Counted from the stretch's first letter, positions 16,457 to 25,502 are shown. The stretch: 64,000 bases of DNA from an uncultured Isosphaeraceae bacterium (GCA_945957605.1 CAMFLR010000019.1:1-64000), one strand, 5' to 3'. The notes: generated by a model not told the origin, from the sequence alone. Numbers and translations: made by a program.

Positions 16457-18160
16457 TCAGGCTGGGGAATGACCGTGCCGCTGGATGTATCCCAACTCGA
16501 GCAACCTGGCGATGATCGCGTCGGCGCTTTGTTGCACGTTGAGCTTGCTGGTGTCGATTGTCACTTCGGGGTTGAGCGGAGCTTCATACGGGTCGTCGAT
16601 GCCCGTGAAGCCGATTCCCTTCCCTTCGGCGACAGCCGCACGTGCCTTGGCGTAAAGGCCCTTCACATCACGCTTTTCGCACTCTTCGATCGGCGTGTCA
16701 ACGAACACCTCGACAAAGTTTCCCTTCGAACCTTTGCGGGCGTTGTCGCGCGTTGCGCGGAAGGGGCTGATCACCGAGCAAATCGTCGTGCCGCCGGCGG
16801 CGTTGATCAGCCCGGCAACGTAGCCGACGCGGTTGATATTCGTGTCGCGATCTTCCTTCGAGAAGCTGAGCCCCTTCGAAAGATGCGTGCGAATCTCGTC
16901 ACCATCGAGAAACGCCACGTTACGGCCATATTCCGCGAGCCGTTCGACCAAGGCATGCGCGATCGTGCTCTTGCCCGAACCGGAAAGTCCGGTGAACCAA
17001 ATCGTCAGTCCCTGGCGAAACCTGGGTGGGCTCGTTTCGCTGAGGATCGCGGCGACGGCTGGCGCTGTGAACCATTCTGGGAGTTTCAGGCCTTTTGCGA
17101 GATAGTCGTCGCGGACCTGAGATTCCGAGAGGCTGGCGGTTTTGGCACCGGTCGGAACGGTGTCGATTGGGATGTAGCGATTCTCTTCGGGTAGGAAAAC
17201 CAATGGCTTGGCGTCGATGAGTTTCACGCCGAGTTCGTCTTTGTGCTTGCGTATTGCCTCTTGTGCTTCATGCGGCCCGTAGAACGAATCATCTGCATGG
17301 TTAGGGCCGACGATCAGGTGTGTGCAGCCAAAATTGCGGCGGATGATCGCGTGTAACAACGCTTCGCGCGGACCACCCATACGCGTCGCGAAGGGCAACA
17401 GGCTAAGTACGACCGAGCCTGGCTCAAAGTCGCTGTCGACCAACGCGCGATAGCAACGGACGCGCGTGTAATGGTCGATATCGCCCGGCTTCGTGACGCC
17501 GACGACCGGGTGAATGAGTAGTCCTGCGCCAATTTCCTTTGCCGCACGATTCGCGAGTTCTTCGTCGGCGCGGTGCAGGGGGGCGCTTGCATGGAAAGCG
17601 GCGATCTTGTCCCAGCCAAGCTTTTCAAATCGCTCGCGCAGTTCGGCGGGCGTTTGACGCAGCTCGACGAAGTCATAGTGCGGCGGGACGCGGATCACTT
17701 CGAGCCGGCCCGATGCGTAATGGCTGGGCTGCTTCGTGAGGTAGGCAACAGAGGGATGTTTGGGATCGGTCGTGTTGAAGACGCCCTGGGCTTCGCGGTC
17801 CTTGTCGCAGGCGTAGATCTCTTCGACGTGCAAAAACGCGAGCAAATTGCCGTAGACGTCGCGTAGCGCGAGAGGCTTGCCGACCTCGATGCCATTGCCG
17901 GGAGCGACGGGAAAGACGAGCGGAATCGGCCAGAGGGTGCCATCGGCCAGCCGGCCTTCGGCGACGACGCATTCGTAATCTTTCTGACCGAGAAAGCTCT
18001 TGAGCGGCGAATAGCCGCCGCCGGCAAGCAGTTCAAGGTCGCACAGAGTACGTTCGTCGAGAGTGACGCTGGCGTAATCCTTCGCCGTTGCTTTCATCTC
18101 GTTCGCACGCGCATCGTCGACCAGAAGATTGACGAGCGTTCCACCGTAGGGACTGATCAT
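16457..18160 (-). CDS. Sat-CysC fusion: degenerate ATP sulfurylase domain plus intact APS kinase
   Basis: 567 residues. 1-385 are an ATP-sulfurylase fold (PUA-like N-domain, LIHPVVGVTKPGDIDHYTRVRCY, RMGGPREALLHAIIRRNFG); 390-567 are APS kinase with P-loop GLSGSGKST (391-399), DGDEIRTHLSKGLSFSKEDRDTN and RDVKGLYAKAR. The kinase turns APS into PAPS. The sulfurylase active site looks broken: the family motif QTRNPxHRAH reads HASAPLHRAD at 190-199, so the catalytic Thr/Arg/Asn and the second His are gone, and GRDHAG reads GPNHAD (285-290). The codons were read directly at 17564-17593. Unless a frameshift is hidden, sulfurylase activity is doubtful and PAPS formation would use APS made elsewhere. 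The ATG 18160 fits the family start. Confidence 0.9.
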   Translation of the reverse strand: MISPYGGTLVNLLVDDARANEMKATAKDYASVTLDERTLCDLELLAGGGYSPLKSFLGQKDYECVVAEGRLADGTLWPIPLVFPVAPGNGIEVGKPLALRDVYGNLLAFLHVEEIYACDKDREAQGVFNTTDPKHPSVAYLTKQPSHYASGRLEVIRVPPHYDFVELRQTPAELRERFEKLGWDKIAAFHASAPLHRADEELANRAAKEIGAGLLIHPVVGVTKPGDIDHYTRVRCYRALVDSDFEPGSVVLSLLPFATRMGGPREALLHAIIRRNFGCTHLIVGPNHADDSFYGPHEAQEAIRKHKDELGVKLIDAKPLVFLPEENRYIPIDTVPTGAKTASLSESQVRDDYLAKGLKLPEWFTAPAVAAILSETSPPRFRQGLTIWFTGLSGSGKSTIAHALVERLAEYGRNVAFLDGDEIRTHLSKGLSFSKEDRDTNINRVGYVAGLINAAGGTTICSVISPFRATRDNARKGSKGNFVEVFVDTPIEECEKRDVKGLYAKARAAVAEGKGIGFTGIDDPYEAPLNPEVTIDTSKLNVQQSADAIIARLLELGYIQRHGHSPA

Positions 18161-18248
18161 CGAGCAACTCCGGCGGATCTGCGTTCGAAATTCAAATATG
18201 CGTCTGCGCCACCTATCGTTGGTGACGGAAACTTACGTTGAAACCGAC

Positions 18249-18659
18249 TCAAATCACCCATTCGGGCGGTGCTGGCTGGGTTGCCAGCTTGGCGAGTGAA
18301 ATCTGGTCGAGCACGGCGCGTTCGGCGGCGCGAACTCGCTTCCAGACTGATGCGAGCGCCTGCGAGGCGGGCTCGTTCGTTTCACGCGTCGGTGTTTCGG
18401 GGCCTTCGATCGCGTTGAGCACTTCGCCGAGCGAGATGGTGTCGGCGGGGCGTGCGAGGCGGTAACCGCCGAGTGCTCCTCGGGTGCTGATGACGAGGCC
18501 GGCGGCTTTCATTTGAAGCAAGATCTGCACGAGATACCGTTCGGGGATCTCGTGCAGGTCGGAGATTTCGCGGATACGCAGGGGCGGTTCGTCGGCGCGA
18601 AGGCGAGCCAAGGCAAGCGCAGCGAGGCAGGCATATTCAGCCTTGGCGGAAATCTTCAT
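18249..18659 (-). CDS. Rrf2-family transcriptional regulator (CymR-like, no Fe-S cysteines)
   Basis: 136 residues with the Rrf2 winged helix: start MKISAKAEYACLAALALA, recognition region IREISDLHEIPERYLVQILLQMKAAGLV and wing STRGALGGYRLARPADTISLGEVLNAIEG. The three spaced cysteines that hold the cluster in IscR and NsrR are absent; the only Cys is near residue 11. This resembles CymR, which senses cysteine status through a protein partner. Sitting between APS reductase and Sat-CysC on the same strand, it most likely regulates sulfur assimilation (inference). Its operator was not identified. Confidence 0.88.
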   Translation of the reverse strand: MKISAKAEYACLAALALARLRADEPPLRIREISDLHEIPERYLVQILLQMKAAGLVISTRGALGGYRLARPADTISLGEVLNAIEGPETPTRETNEPASQALASVWKRVRAAERAVLDQISLAKLATQPAPPEWVI

Positions 18660-18743
18660 CGCTCAGAATGGCCCTCGCGGCAAAGCGGTTCGCGAAAAAT
18701 CGGAAGGGAGTTAGGCATTTGGATTCAATTCACGGCAGACCTG

Positions 18744-18858
18744 GGTGGCCGGGACAACTCGTTGTCCCGGTCGCAAAGCGACAGGAGGATATCGCGAACT
18801 GTTCCGCCTGGTCCTCTTGTGGCTTCGCCACCTGGACAACAAGTTGTCCAGGCCATCC
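18744..18858. repeat. Inverted pair of REP-like palindromes
   Basis: Two copies of a 39-40 base unit lie in opposite orientation, at 18744-18782 and 18819-18858. Each has a 10-bp perfect stem with a 2-base loop around GGACAAC/GTTGTCC (18749-18770 and 18831-18852) plus a flanking arm; unit 2 also has its own small GTGGC/GCCAC hairpin. They fill the 243-base gap between the APS reductase and Rrf2 genes. A repetitive extragenic palindrome pair is the best reading; no transposase is present. Confidence 0.7.
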
Positions 18859-18902
18859 ATTGCAATCACTTGCGTAGCCCGATCACTTAACCTCTCGTCA
18901 AA

Positions 18903-19631
18903 TCAAAGCTGGCTCGAGTCGAGCGAGTGTAGGCCGCACTCGGTTTTGGCCTGGCCGGCCCAGCGCCCCGCGCGTTCGTCGGTTTCGCCCGCGACGACGG
19001 CACGCGTGCAGGGCCAGCAGCCGATCGAGGGATAACCCTGGTCGTGTAGCGGGTTGTAGGGAATCTTGTTGGCGACGACGAACGCCCACACGTCGCGGTG
19101 CGTCCATTCGAGCAGCGGATTCACCTTCACCAGCTTGAACTTGGGGTCCCAGCCAATCAACTTCGCCTTCGCCCGGTGCGACGACTGGTCGGCGCGAATC
19201 GATGAGATCCAGGCATCATAGCCAACGACGGCGCGATTGAGCGGGACGATCTTGCGGTCGTAGCAGCAGCGATTCGAGTCGATCGTATAGAGCGGCCCGT
19301 TGTGGATCGCTTCGTATTGCTCGACCGTCGTATCGGGCCGAATCATCTCGACTTCGATACCGTACCGTTCGGCGATCTTATCGCGGAGTTCGAGCGTCTC
19401 GGCGAACTGATAGCCGGTGTCGAGGTTGAAGATGCGAACGGGCGTGCCGATCTCCGCGAGCATGTGGATGATCGCACAGCCCTCGGGACCGAAGGCTGTC
19501 GCCATCGTCAGCTTGGGGGCGAAAGTCTCGACCGCCCAGCGAAGGACCTCTCGCGGATGCTGACCCGTCAACCGGTCGCAGTCGGCCGACCAGTCGACAT
19601 GCTCCAAATCCTGCGTCGCAATGCTCGCCAC
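18903..19631 (-). CDS. cysH: Assimilatory APS reductase (CysH family, [4Fe-4S] type)
   Basis: Reduces adenylylsulfate to sulfite with thioredoxin. The 242 residues have the PAPS/APS reductase fold: the P-loop-like TMATAFGPEG near 44, NLDTGYQFAETLELRD, RADQS, PLLEWTHRDVW and the catalytic Cys in KTECGLH (232). The cysteine pairs C122-C123 and C205-x2-C208 that bind a [4Fe-4S] cluster are all present, marking the APS-using type rather than the cluster-free PAPS type of enteric bacteria. So sulfite is made straight from APS, leaving PAPS from CysC free for sulfotransferases. The start is GTG 19631 with GGGGAG 9 bases upstream, and a good promoter precedes it. Confidence 0.93.
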   Translation of the reverse strand: MASIATQDLEHVDWSADCDRLTGQHPREVLRWAVETFAPKLTMATAFGPEGCAIIHMLAEIGTPVRIFNLDTGYQFAETLELRDKIAERYGIEVEMIRPDTTVEQYEAIHNGPLYTIDSNRCCYDRKIVPLNRAVVGYDAWISSIRADQSSHRAKAKLIGWDPKFKLVKVNPLLEWTHRDVWAFVVANKIPYNPLHDQGYPSIGCWPCTRAVVAGETDERAGRWAGQAKTECGLHSLDSSQL

Positions 19632-19659
19632 AGCTCAATTCTCCCCAAGGTTACCGGGA

Positions 19660-19688
19660 ATCTTAACCATGATACCGATGTAAGTCAA
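19660..19688 (-). promoter_or_regulatory. Sigma70-like promoter of cysH
   Basis: On the minus strand TTGACT (19688-19683), a 17-base spacer and TAAGAT (19665-19660) give a near-consensus promoter. A start about 6-8 bases further on would leave a leader of only about 20 bases before the GTG, matching the GGGGAG site. An Rrf2 operator could overlap it but none is recognisable. Confidence 0.65.
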
Positions 19689-19735
19689 CTTTCGGTGTCC
19701 GGTCGCAATTCCTAACCTGGGAAGTCGTTAAGGTT

Positions 19736-20413
19736 TCAGCGCTTAGGGCGTGGCTTCAAATAAATCGTCACCGGCGTGCCGCGTTCGGGCATCACCGCAG
19801 TGTTCGACACGTACAAACGGTCGGTGTCGCTGGCTGAACTTCGGAATGGTAAGTCGAGAATGGAAGATGGGAAGTTTGCGACGGTGGCGATGTCGCCGTC
19901 GTCGGCAGCGTAGATGCGTTCCTTGGTGCGAGGGTCGTCGAAAACCTCAGAGCCGGCGAAGACAAGATCCTTGTCGAGCGGTTTCTTGGTCTTGAGGTCG
20001 ATCGCCCAGGTGCGGGCATCGGCTTTCTGGATCTTGCCGGCGTTATCGGTCCACTCGAGGTCGATGGCGATCGCGCTGCCGGTTGGCGGCTCGAACTTGG
20101 GCTCGAAGCGGACAGGGTGGCCGGGCTCGGCGCCGGTGAGCAGCAGGCCGGCGTGAATTACCTTTGGCGGGGCTTCGGTGGTGAGGGTTGATTCGTGATC
20201 CTTCGAGCCTTTCGAGCAGATCAGATGTTCGAGTGCTCCGTCGCGCAGGGCGACGCGGCCGCGGAGGATGAGGCGGCGGTTGGCGCGGTCGAACCAGATA
20301 TCCTTGCCGAGCGATTTCCACGAGGCGTCGGGCTTGAAGTTATCGACGATGGGTTTGGGATCGTCGGGCGGGAGCAGGAAGAGGCTCGAGAGCAGGGCGA
20401 TGCTGATCGACAT
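19736..20413 (-). CDS. YdjY-domain secreted protein
   Basis: 225 residues. A hydrophobic N-terminus (SISIALLSSLFLL) looks like a short signal peptide. The body is the YdjY domain common in planctomycetes, recognised by RRLILRGRVALRDGALEHLIC, KDHESTL, PKVIHAGLLLTGAEPGHPVRFEP and a second half with ARTWAIDLKTKKPLD. Function is unknown; the domain may bind a ligand. The ATG has AGGAA 7 bases upstream. It is separated from cysH by about 100 bases, which hold the cysH promoter, so it is probably its own unit. Confidence 0.82.
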   Translation of the reverse strand: MSISIALLSSLFLLPPDDPKPIVDNFKPDASWKSLGKDIWFDRANRRLILRGRVALRDGALEHLICSKGSKDHESTLTTEAPPKVIHAGLLLTGAEPGHPVRFEPKFEPPTGSAIAIDLEWTDNAGKIQKADARTWAIDLKTKKPLDKDLVFAGSEVFDDPRTKERIYAADDGDIATVANFPSSILDLPFRSSASDTDRLYVSNTAVMPERGTPVTIYLKPRPKR

Positions 20414-20550
20414 GGCGAGTTCCTCACACGATCTCGAGAAGGCGTGTCGGACTGAATGAATTCATCGTCGCGGTTGTTCGCTGCGTTCGCAATGGGTGAA
20501 TTGAGTTGGGTAAAGAGGGGTTTGAGTAATCTTCCCTGGGCGCAAACAAG

Positions 20551-20584
20551 AAGGCCGGCCGGGTTGGGGAACCCGGACGGCCTT
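20551..20584 (-). terminator. Terminator of the secretin gene
   Basis: AAGGCCGGCCGGGTT and AACCCGGACGGCCTT flank a 4-base GGGG loop and pair over about 14 bp with one mismatch. Read on the minus strand, CTTGTTT follows the stem. It lies about 80 bases beyond the stop of the secretin gene. Confidence 0.8.
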
Positions 20585-20663
20585 TCGCGTTGGGGAAGAT
20601 TGTTGACGTGAGGTCCGGCTCCCGAGCTACGTCGGTCGGGGGCGGGCCGGGTTCAGTCAGAGA

Positions 20664-23600
20664 TCACTGGTTCGCCGGCGGGATGCCGAGCTTCTCTTCC
20701 TCTTCCTCGAGGATGATGATTCGCGGCGTAACCATCAGCATGAGGCTGTCTGTCCGGCGGCCGATGCCGACGTTGCGGAACAGACGGTTGATCCACGGGG
20801 TCTTCGAGAGGAGCGGCACGCCGAACTCCTTACGCTCTTCCCGCATACGCTTGACGCCGCCGAGGAGCACCGTGCCGCCGTCGGGGACGGTAACCGTGGT
20901 GCTGATGGTGGTTTGCGTCTGTTCGGGAAGCTGGATCAGACCCGTGACCGAGGTTGCACCACCACCGAGACCACCACCACCGACCGCCGCCGGAACGGGG
21001 AAGGATGAGAGGCCGGTGACCGTGTTGAAGTTCGGGGCGAGGGTCATTCGCACATAGCGACGGTCAGCCGAGACGACCGGGGTGACCTGGAGGAACACAC
21101 CGTCGTTCAGGGCGGCAGGCGTCGGCTGGAAGGCCACTGCACCGAAGCCGACGACCGGGGTCAGCGACTGGATGTAGTAGGTCTGCTTGGCGTTGAAGAC
21201 CGTCGCGGAGGCACCGTTGAAGGTGGTGACCTTCGGGGCCTGCACGATGTTCGACCGCTGGTCGCCCTGGGCCGCCGTGAGGAAGAGGAAGACTTCGAGG
21301 TCGCTCAAGAAGGCGATACCGAAGGTTCCACCGACACCCGGAACAGCGTTGAACGGAGCGATCTGCGAGGCACTACCCTGGATGAAGGGGATGCCGAGGT
21401 TACCGGTGAAGCCAGGCAAGCTACCCGCCGCACCAGGGCTCTGCGTGCCGACGATGACCGGCGTGCGATTACCCAGGGTGTGGTCGAGGATCGGGTTGAC
21501 GATGTAGGCAGGGATCGAACCGCCGCCACTCGAACCACCCGTGCCGCCGGTCGTACCGCCGAGACCCGTGGTGTTACCACCGAGGCCGCCGACGCCGCCG
21601 CCGCCGGTCGTCAGACCGCCGCCGCCGAGACCGCCACCACCACCGAGACCACCCGTCGTTCCACCACCGAGACCGCCAGTACCCGTGTTACCACCCGTGG
21701 TGTTGCCACCGAGGGTACCGGTGTTGCCCGTGGTGCCGAAGAGCGAGGCAGCCGGGTTGGGAACCGCGAAGGTCGTCTTCTTGCCGACGGTGTTCGACAG
21801 GATGTTGAAGTCGAAGTCGACACCGATCTGCTCGAAGAAGTCGTCGCTGACGTCGATGAAGCGGACTTCGATCGACACCTGGAGGTCCTGGAGACGGCGG
21901 AGCTGCTTGAGCAGGTCGTTGATGTCTTCATGAACTTCCGCAGTGTGGCGGATGATCAGGCTGATCGAGAGGTTGAACGGGATGATCGAGCCGATCGGAA
22001 TCGCGTTCGCACCACCGAGACCACCACCGTAGCCGAAGCCACCGCCCATGCCGTAGGAACCGTCGATGTTCTGACCGGCCTCATTCTGGATCTGCCACGT
22101 TCCCGGGGCGATCGAGGTGGTGATCAGGTTGATCAGCGGCATCATGTCGACCGTGGGCCGTGCGCTGGTGCCGTGGGTCACACCGTTGGCTTCGGTGATC
22201 ATCTCCATCGGCTTGGCGGCACCGTTCGACACCGAGTTCGGGTCATTGACGTTCAGGGTCGAGCCTGCCACGCCCGGCGGCTTGGCGGCCGTATCCTTGC
22301 CGTTGGGCCCGATCACGAGGTCGGCCACCGAGTACGTCTTGACGTACGTCGAGTCGGCAGCAGCCTGCGGGCTGGTGATCACGAGGGCTTCGTCTTCAAC
22401 CTTGTAGGTGAGGCCCAGCGGCTTAAGCATGAACTTAAGAGCATGCTTGAGCTTCATCTTCTGCAGGTTGAGGTTGATCTTCGAGTCTTTGCTCAGACCT
22501 TCCTCTTGCAGAGCCCGCGGGTCGAGGACGACGTTCAGGTTCGTGTAGTTCTGGAGGAAGGTGATCGCTTCATCCAGAGACTGGTTGTTCATGTTGAGGC
22601 TGATCGGCTCTTCGAGCTTCTTCGCGATGTCCATCTCGACCGGCGTCTTCTTGATGTCGTAGCGAGCCATCAGCTCGCGACGCTGACGCGTCAGGTCGTT
22701 GAAGTTCTTCGGCATGCTGATGCCGTTGTTCATCGCGACCGGGTCGATGATGCTAGCGCGGTCGACACCGTGCATCGCCTCGAGGAAGCCTTCTTCCTTC
22801 GCCTTGGTGTCGGCGACCGACTGCTTGTAGTGCCGCTCGGTACGGGCCTTGTAGACCATCATGCCGGGGGCAAGCTCGTTCGGGTCGATTTCCTGGGCAC
22901 GCTTGGCGAACGATTCCGCCTCGGCGAGCTGGTTCTTGGCGTACGCTTCCTGAGCCTGATCCATGAGGGCCTTGATCTGGGCCTTCTTGGCGTTGTCAGC
23001 CTCGAGGATTCGCAGCTTCTTGGTTTCGATCTCCGCCCGGGCAGTCTTGTCCTGCATCTTGACGTCGAACGCAGCCTTGTCCTTCTTGGCGAGCTCGATC
23101 GCCACTTCAAGGCGGCGAGTCATCGTCTTCGAGACGCTCGGCGGCAGTTCCTTCGACTTGACCGACGCCAGGCACTCCTGGAGCAGGGCAATCGACTTGT
23201 CAGGATCGGTTTCGAGCCAGCGGCGGGCTTCCGCAACCTTCGAGCCGACTTCGGCGTTGATCCGCTGGGCATCGAGTGCCTGCTGATCGTTCAGCGAGTC
23301 GTTCGCGAAGGCACGTCCGGCACCACCACCGCCAATCTTCGGCTCGGCGGGGAGCTGGGAGAGCAGGTCGTCGACCTTCTTCCGCATCGTGTCGTCGAGC
23401 TGGCTGCCCGAAGCCTGGACTTCGGTGAGCAGCAGACGAGCGCGGCCGGTGTCCTGCTTGCGAAGAGCGTCGAGGGCAGCTTCGTACACGCTGAGCGTGC
23501 CACCCTGTTCCGACAGAGCGATCGCTGCGAGCAGGTCGTCAGCCTGGGGCTCGACGCCGAACTTGCCAGCCTTCGCGTCGGTCGCGAGCTTCTTGGCCGC

Positions 23601-25136
23601 GGGGTAGTTCCCCTGGAGCATGAGCGCCTTGGCCTGGGTGAGCATTTCCTCACCCTTGTTGGCGGGCTTCGCCGGAGCCGGGGCAGGCGCGGGAGCCGGA
23701 GCGGCAGCCGCGACAGGGGCCGGGGCACCGAGAGCAGGCGGAGCCAGTTCAGCCGGCTGGGCGGGCTTGGGAGCGTCCAGCACCGGCGGGGCCAGAGGAG
23801 CACCCGGAGCGGCCGGAACTTCCGGAGCCGGCAGGGCATCGACAGGAGCCGGGATCGGAGCGGGCGGCTCGTTCGCCGTCACGACGGTGCCCGGGAGGGC
23901 CGATCCGCCGTCAACCTTGCGAACGTTGGCGTCGACCAGTCCGGTCGCTTCCTGCGAGTGAAGCTTCTCGGCCAGAGCGAACTTGGCTGCAGCACCCTGC
24001 GTGTCGTTCTTGGCGAGCAGCTCATTGCCTTCACGCTCGGCGACAACGCTGGCGGGCTCGGCGATGGGCTGGCCGACCGGCTGACCGACAGGGGCCGTCA
24101 TCGCGGGCGGAGCCGAGGCGATGGTCGTCTGCGGGGTGCGAGCCTTCGCCATCTCGATGGCGTGGATCACGTCTTCCGCACGGTCGGCGGTGAGCGGCGG
24201 CACAACGTTCATGCCCATGGCCGCCTTAGCCTTCGCTTCGGCCTGGTCGAACTGGCCGGCCGCGAGCAGCGTGCGGGCTTGTCCCACGAGTTCGGCGTAC
24301 ACACCCTGGCTCGGCTGAGCCTTGGCCGGGGTCTTGCGTACCGACTCGCGGCGGCGAAGAGCACGGGCTGCGGTGCCGAGCTTCGACGGGCTGTCTTCAA
24401 AGACGCCGAAGCGGAGATTCCACGAGTTCACCTCGAGGGCGATCGCTTCAGCCTGCTCGAACTGACCTGCGGCGAGGGCCGCGCGGCCTTCCTGCAGACG
24501 GCTGCGAGCTTCCTTGAGGTCGTGAGCACCGGTCGACGCGACGGCCGCGGCGGGCTCGCCAGTCGTCTTCGGGCGCACCTTGGCGATCGCGTCGCGCACC
24601 TTGGTGGGGGTGTCGTCGAACAGGCCCCACTTGATGCCGAGCGAGTCGGCCCGTTCGACGAGCTTGTCAGCATCGTCGTAGTGGCCGAGCCGGGCCTGCT
24701 CACGGGCCGACTGCAGCATCCAGCGGGCTTGCTGCTTCGCGTCGGTCGTGCCGCGAGGAGCCTCGCCTGCCGCGGTTGCGGGAGCGGCGGGTGCTCCGGC
24801 GCTCGGCGTAACCACCGTGGCCGAGGCGGGCGTGACGGCCGGGTCGACTGTCGGTGCTGCCGTCATACGGGCGAGGTAGCCGTCGAGCTGCTGCTGTTCG
24901 GCTGGCGACAACATGTCGCGATAGGTGTTTGCGGCTTCAAAGTACTTGGCGGCGAGCGGGTCGCCTGTGTTATACAGCTTGATTCCCGCCTTAATGTACT
25001 CTGACGGGGGAGCCGGCGGCTGGCGGCGGGACGTTGCCCCGGCCGGCTGTGCCGGTCCATCGGCGAGGGCGCCTTCCATGGCGGCCCCCCAGGCGCCGAA
25101 TGCCACGAGGACTGTAAGCGTTCTGAGCCTTCCCAA
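20664..25136 (-). CDS. Very large PilQ/GspD-like secretin with TPR-like N-terminus and Gly-rich insertion
   Basis: About 1490 residues, roughly twice a typical secretin. A signal peptide is followed by an Ala/Pro-rich, TPR-like region to about 800 (repeats such as ARTLLAAGQFDQAEAKAKAA). Then come a secretin N-domain (LNMNNQSLDEAITFLQNYTNLNVV, about 840-880), an N1-type part LLKQLRRLQDLQVSIEVRFIDVSDDFFEQIG, a Gly/Thr-rich tract (about 1125-1210), and the secretin barrel with FLFLTAAQGDQRSNIVQAPKV and VPDGGTVLLGGVKR. The gene product should form an outer-membrane pore for pilus or protein export. TTG 25136 is preferred to ATG 25196: AAGGAGG lies 5 bases before it and the signal peptide begins there. 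The gene has its own promoter (25352-25380) and a leader of about 210 bases. Confidence 0.92.
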   Translation of the reverse strand: MGRLRTLTVLVAFGAWGAAMEGALADGPAQPAGATSRRQPPAPPSEYIKAGIKLYNTGDPLAAKYFEAANTYRDMLSPAEQQQLDGYLARMTAAPTVDPAVTPASATVVTPSAGAPAAPATAAGEAPRGTTDAKQQARWMLQSAREQARLGHYDDADKLVERADSLGIKWGLFDDTPTKVRDAIAKVRPKTTGEPAAAVASTGAHDLKEARSRLQEGRAALAAGQFEQAEAIALEVNSWNLRFGVFEDSPSKLGTAARALRRRESVRKTPAKAQPSQGVYAELVGQARTLLAAGQFDQAEAKAKAAMGMNVVPPLTADRAEDVIHAIEMAKARTPQTTIASAPPAMTAPVGQPVGQPIAEPASVVAEREGNELLAKNDTQGAAAKFALAEKLHSQEATGLVDANVRKVDGGSALPGTVVTANEPPAPIPAPVDALPAPEVPAAPGAPLAPPVLDAPKPAQPAELAPPALGAPAPVAAAAPAPAPAPAPAKPANKGEEMLTQAKALMLQGNYPAAKKLATDAKAGKFGVEPQADDLLAAIALSEQGGTLSVYEAALDALRKQDTGRARLLLTEVQASGSQLDDTMRKKVDDLLSQLPAEPKIGGGGAGRAFANDSLNDQQALDAQRINAEVGSKVAEARRWLETDPDKSIALLQECLASVKSKELPPSVSKTMTRRLEVAIELAKKDKAAFDVKMQDKTARAEIETKKLRILEADNAKKAQIKALMDQAQEAYAKNQLAEAESFAKRAQEIDPNELAPGMMVYKARTERHYKQSVADTKAKEEGFLEAMHGVDRASIIDPVAMNNGISMPKNFNDLTRQRRELMARYDIKKTPVEMDIAKKLEEPISLNMNNQSLDEAITFLQNYTNLNVVLDPRALQEEGLSKDSKINLNLQKMKLKHALKFMLKPLGLTYKVEDEALVITSPQAAADSTYVKTYSVADLVIGPNGKDTAAKPPGVAGSTLNVNDPNSVSNGAAKPMEMITEANGVTHGTSARPTVDMMPLINLITTSIAPGTWQIQNEAGQNIDGSYGMGGGFGYGGGLGGANAIPIGSIIPFNLSISLIIRHTAEVHEDINDLLKQLRRLQDLQVSIEVRFIDVSDDFFEQIGVDFDFNILSNTVGKKTTFAVPNPAASLFGTTGNTGTLGGNTTGGNTGTGGLGGGTTGGLGGGGGLGGGGLTTGGGGVGGLGGNTTGLGGTTGGTGGSSGGGSIPAYIVNPILDHTLGNRTPVIVGTQSPGAAGSLPGFTGNLGIPFIQGSASQIAPFNAVPGVGGTFGIAFLSDLEVFLFLTAAQGDQRSNIVQAPKVTTFNGASATVFNAKQTYYIQSLTPVVGFGAVAFQPTPAALNDGVFLQVTPVVSADRRYVRMTLAPNFNTVTGLSSFPVPAAVGGGGLGGGATSVTGLIQLPEQTQTTISTTVTVPDGGTVLLGGVKRMREERKEFGVPLLSKTPWINRLFRNVGIGRRTDSLMLMVTPRIIILEEEEEKLGIPPANQ

Positions 25137-25351
25137 CGCGACCTCCTTTCGCGACAAACGGGGACGACCAACGACTTCCCTGACGTAGGTCCGCATAAAA
25201 CGTGTCCCCGAGACGCGATACGTGATTCCGCTGCACCGCTCTCACCGACGTCTCGCATGGACGGCGGCTGCTTCTCAGTGAACCAAGCACGGATGACAAT
25301 TCGACGGGTGCATACTCTGTGCGCGTCGGAACGGAGAGAAGATGAGGCGGT

Positions 25352-25380
25352 TTATTACCCCAGTCCTCTCTATCGGTCAA
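25352..25380 (-). promoter_or_regulatory. Sigma70-like promoter of the secretin gene
   Basis: Minus strand: TTGACC (25380-25375), a 17-base spacer and TAATAA (25357-25352), close to consensus at both boxes and with optimal spacing. It lies downstream of the upstream gene's terminator, so the secretin can be expressed apart from the rest of the cluster. Confidence 0.65.
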
Positions 25381-25502
25381 GCGAAGGTCGTTAGATTATT
25401 CCGTCTGTACCGATTCTGCGACTTTTTTGGGAAAAACCGCGCGCGACGATTGAATGGCCTGGTTTCAAAGGGATTTCTCACCTCGCCGACCTTCGAAAAC
25501 AG

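Noticed and set aside
21480..25004. 1174-codon open frame on the plus strand, antisense to the secretin gene
   Set aside because: It mirrors the GC-rich codon pattern of the secretin, is rich in Arg/Val/Glu with no recognisable domain, and has no ribosome site. The minus frame has clear secretin motifs.
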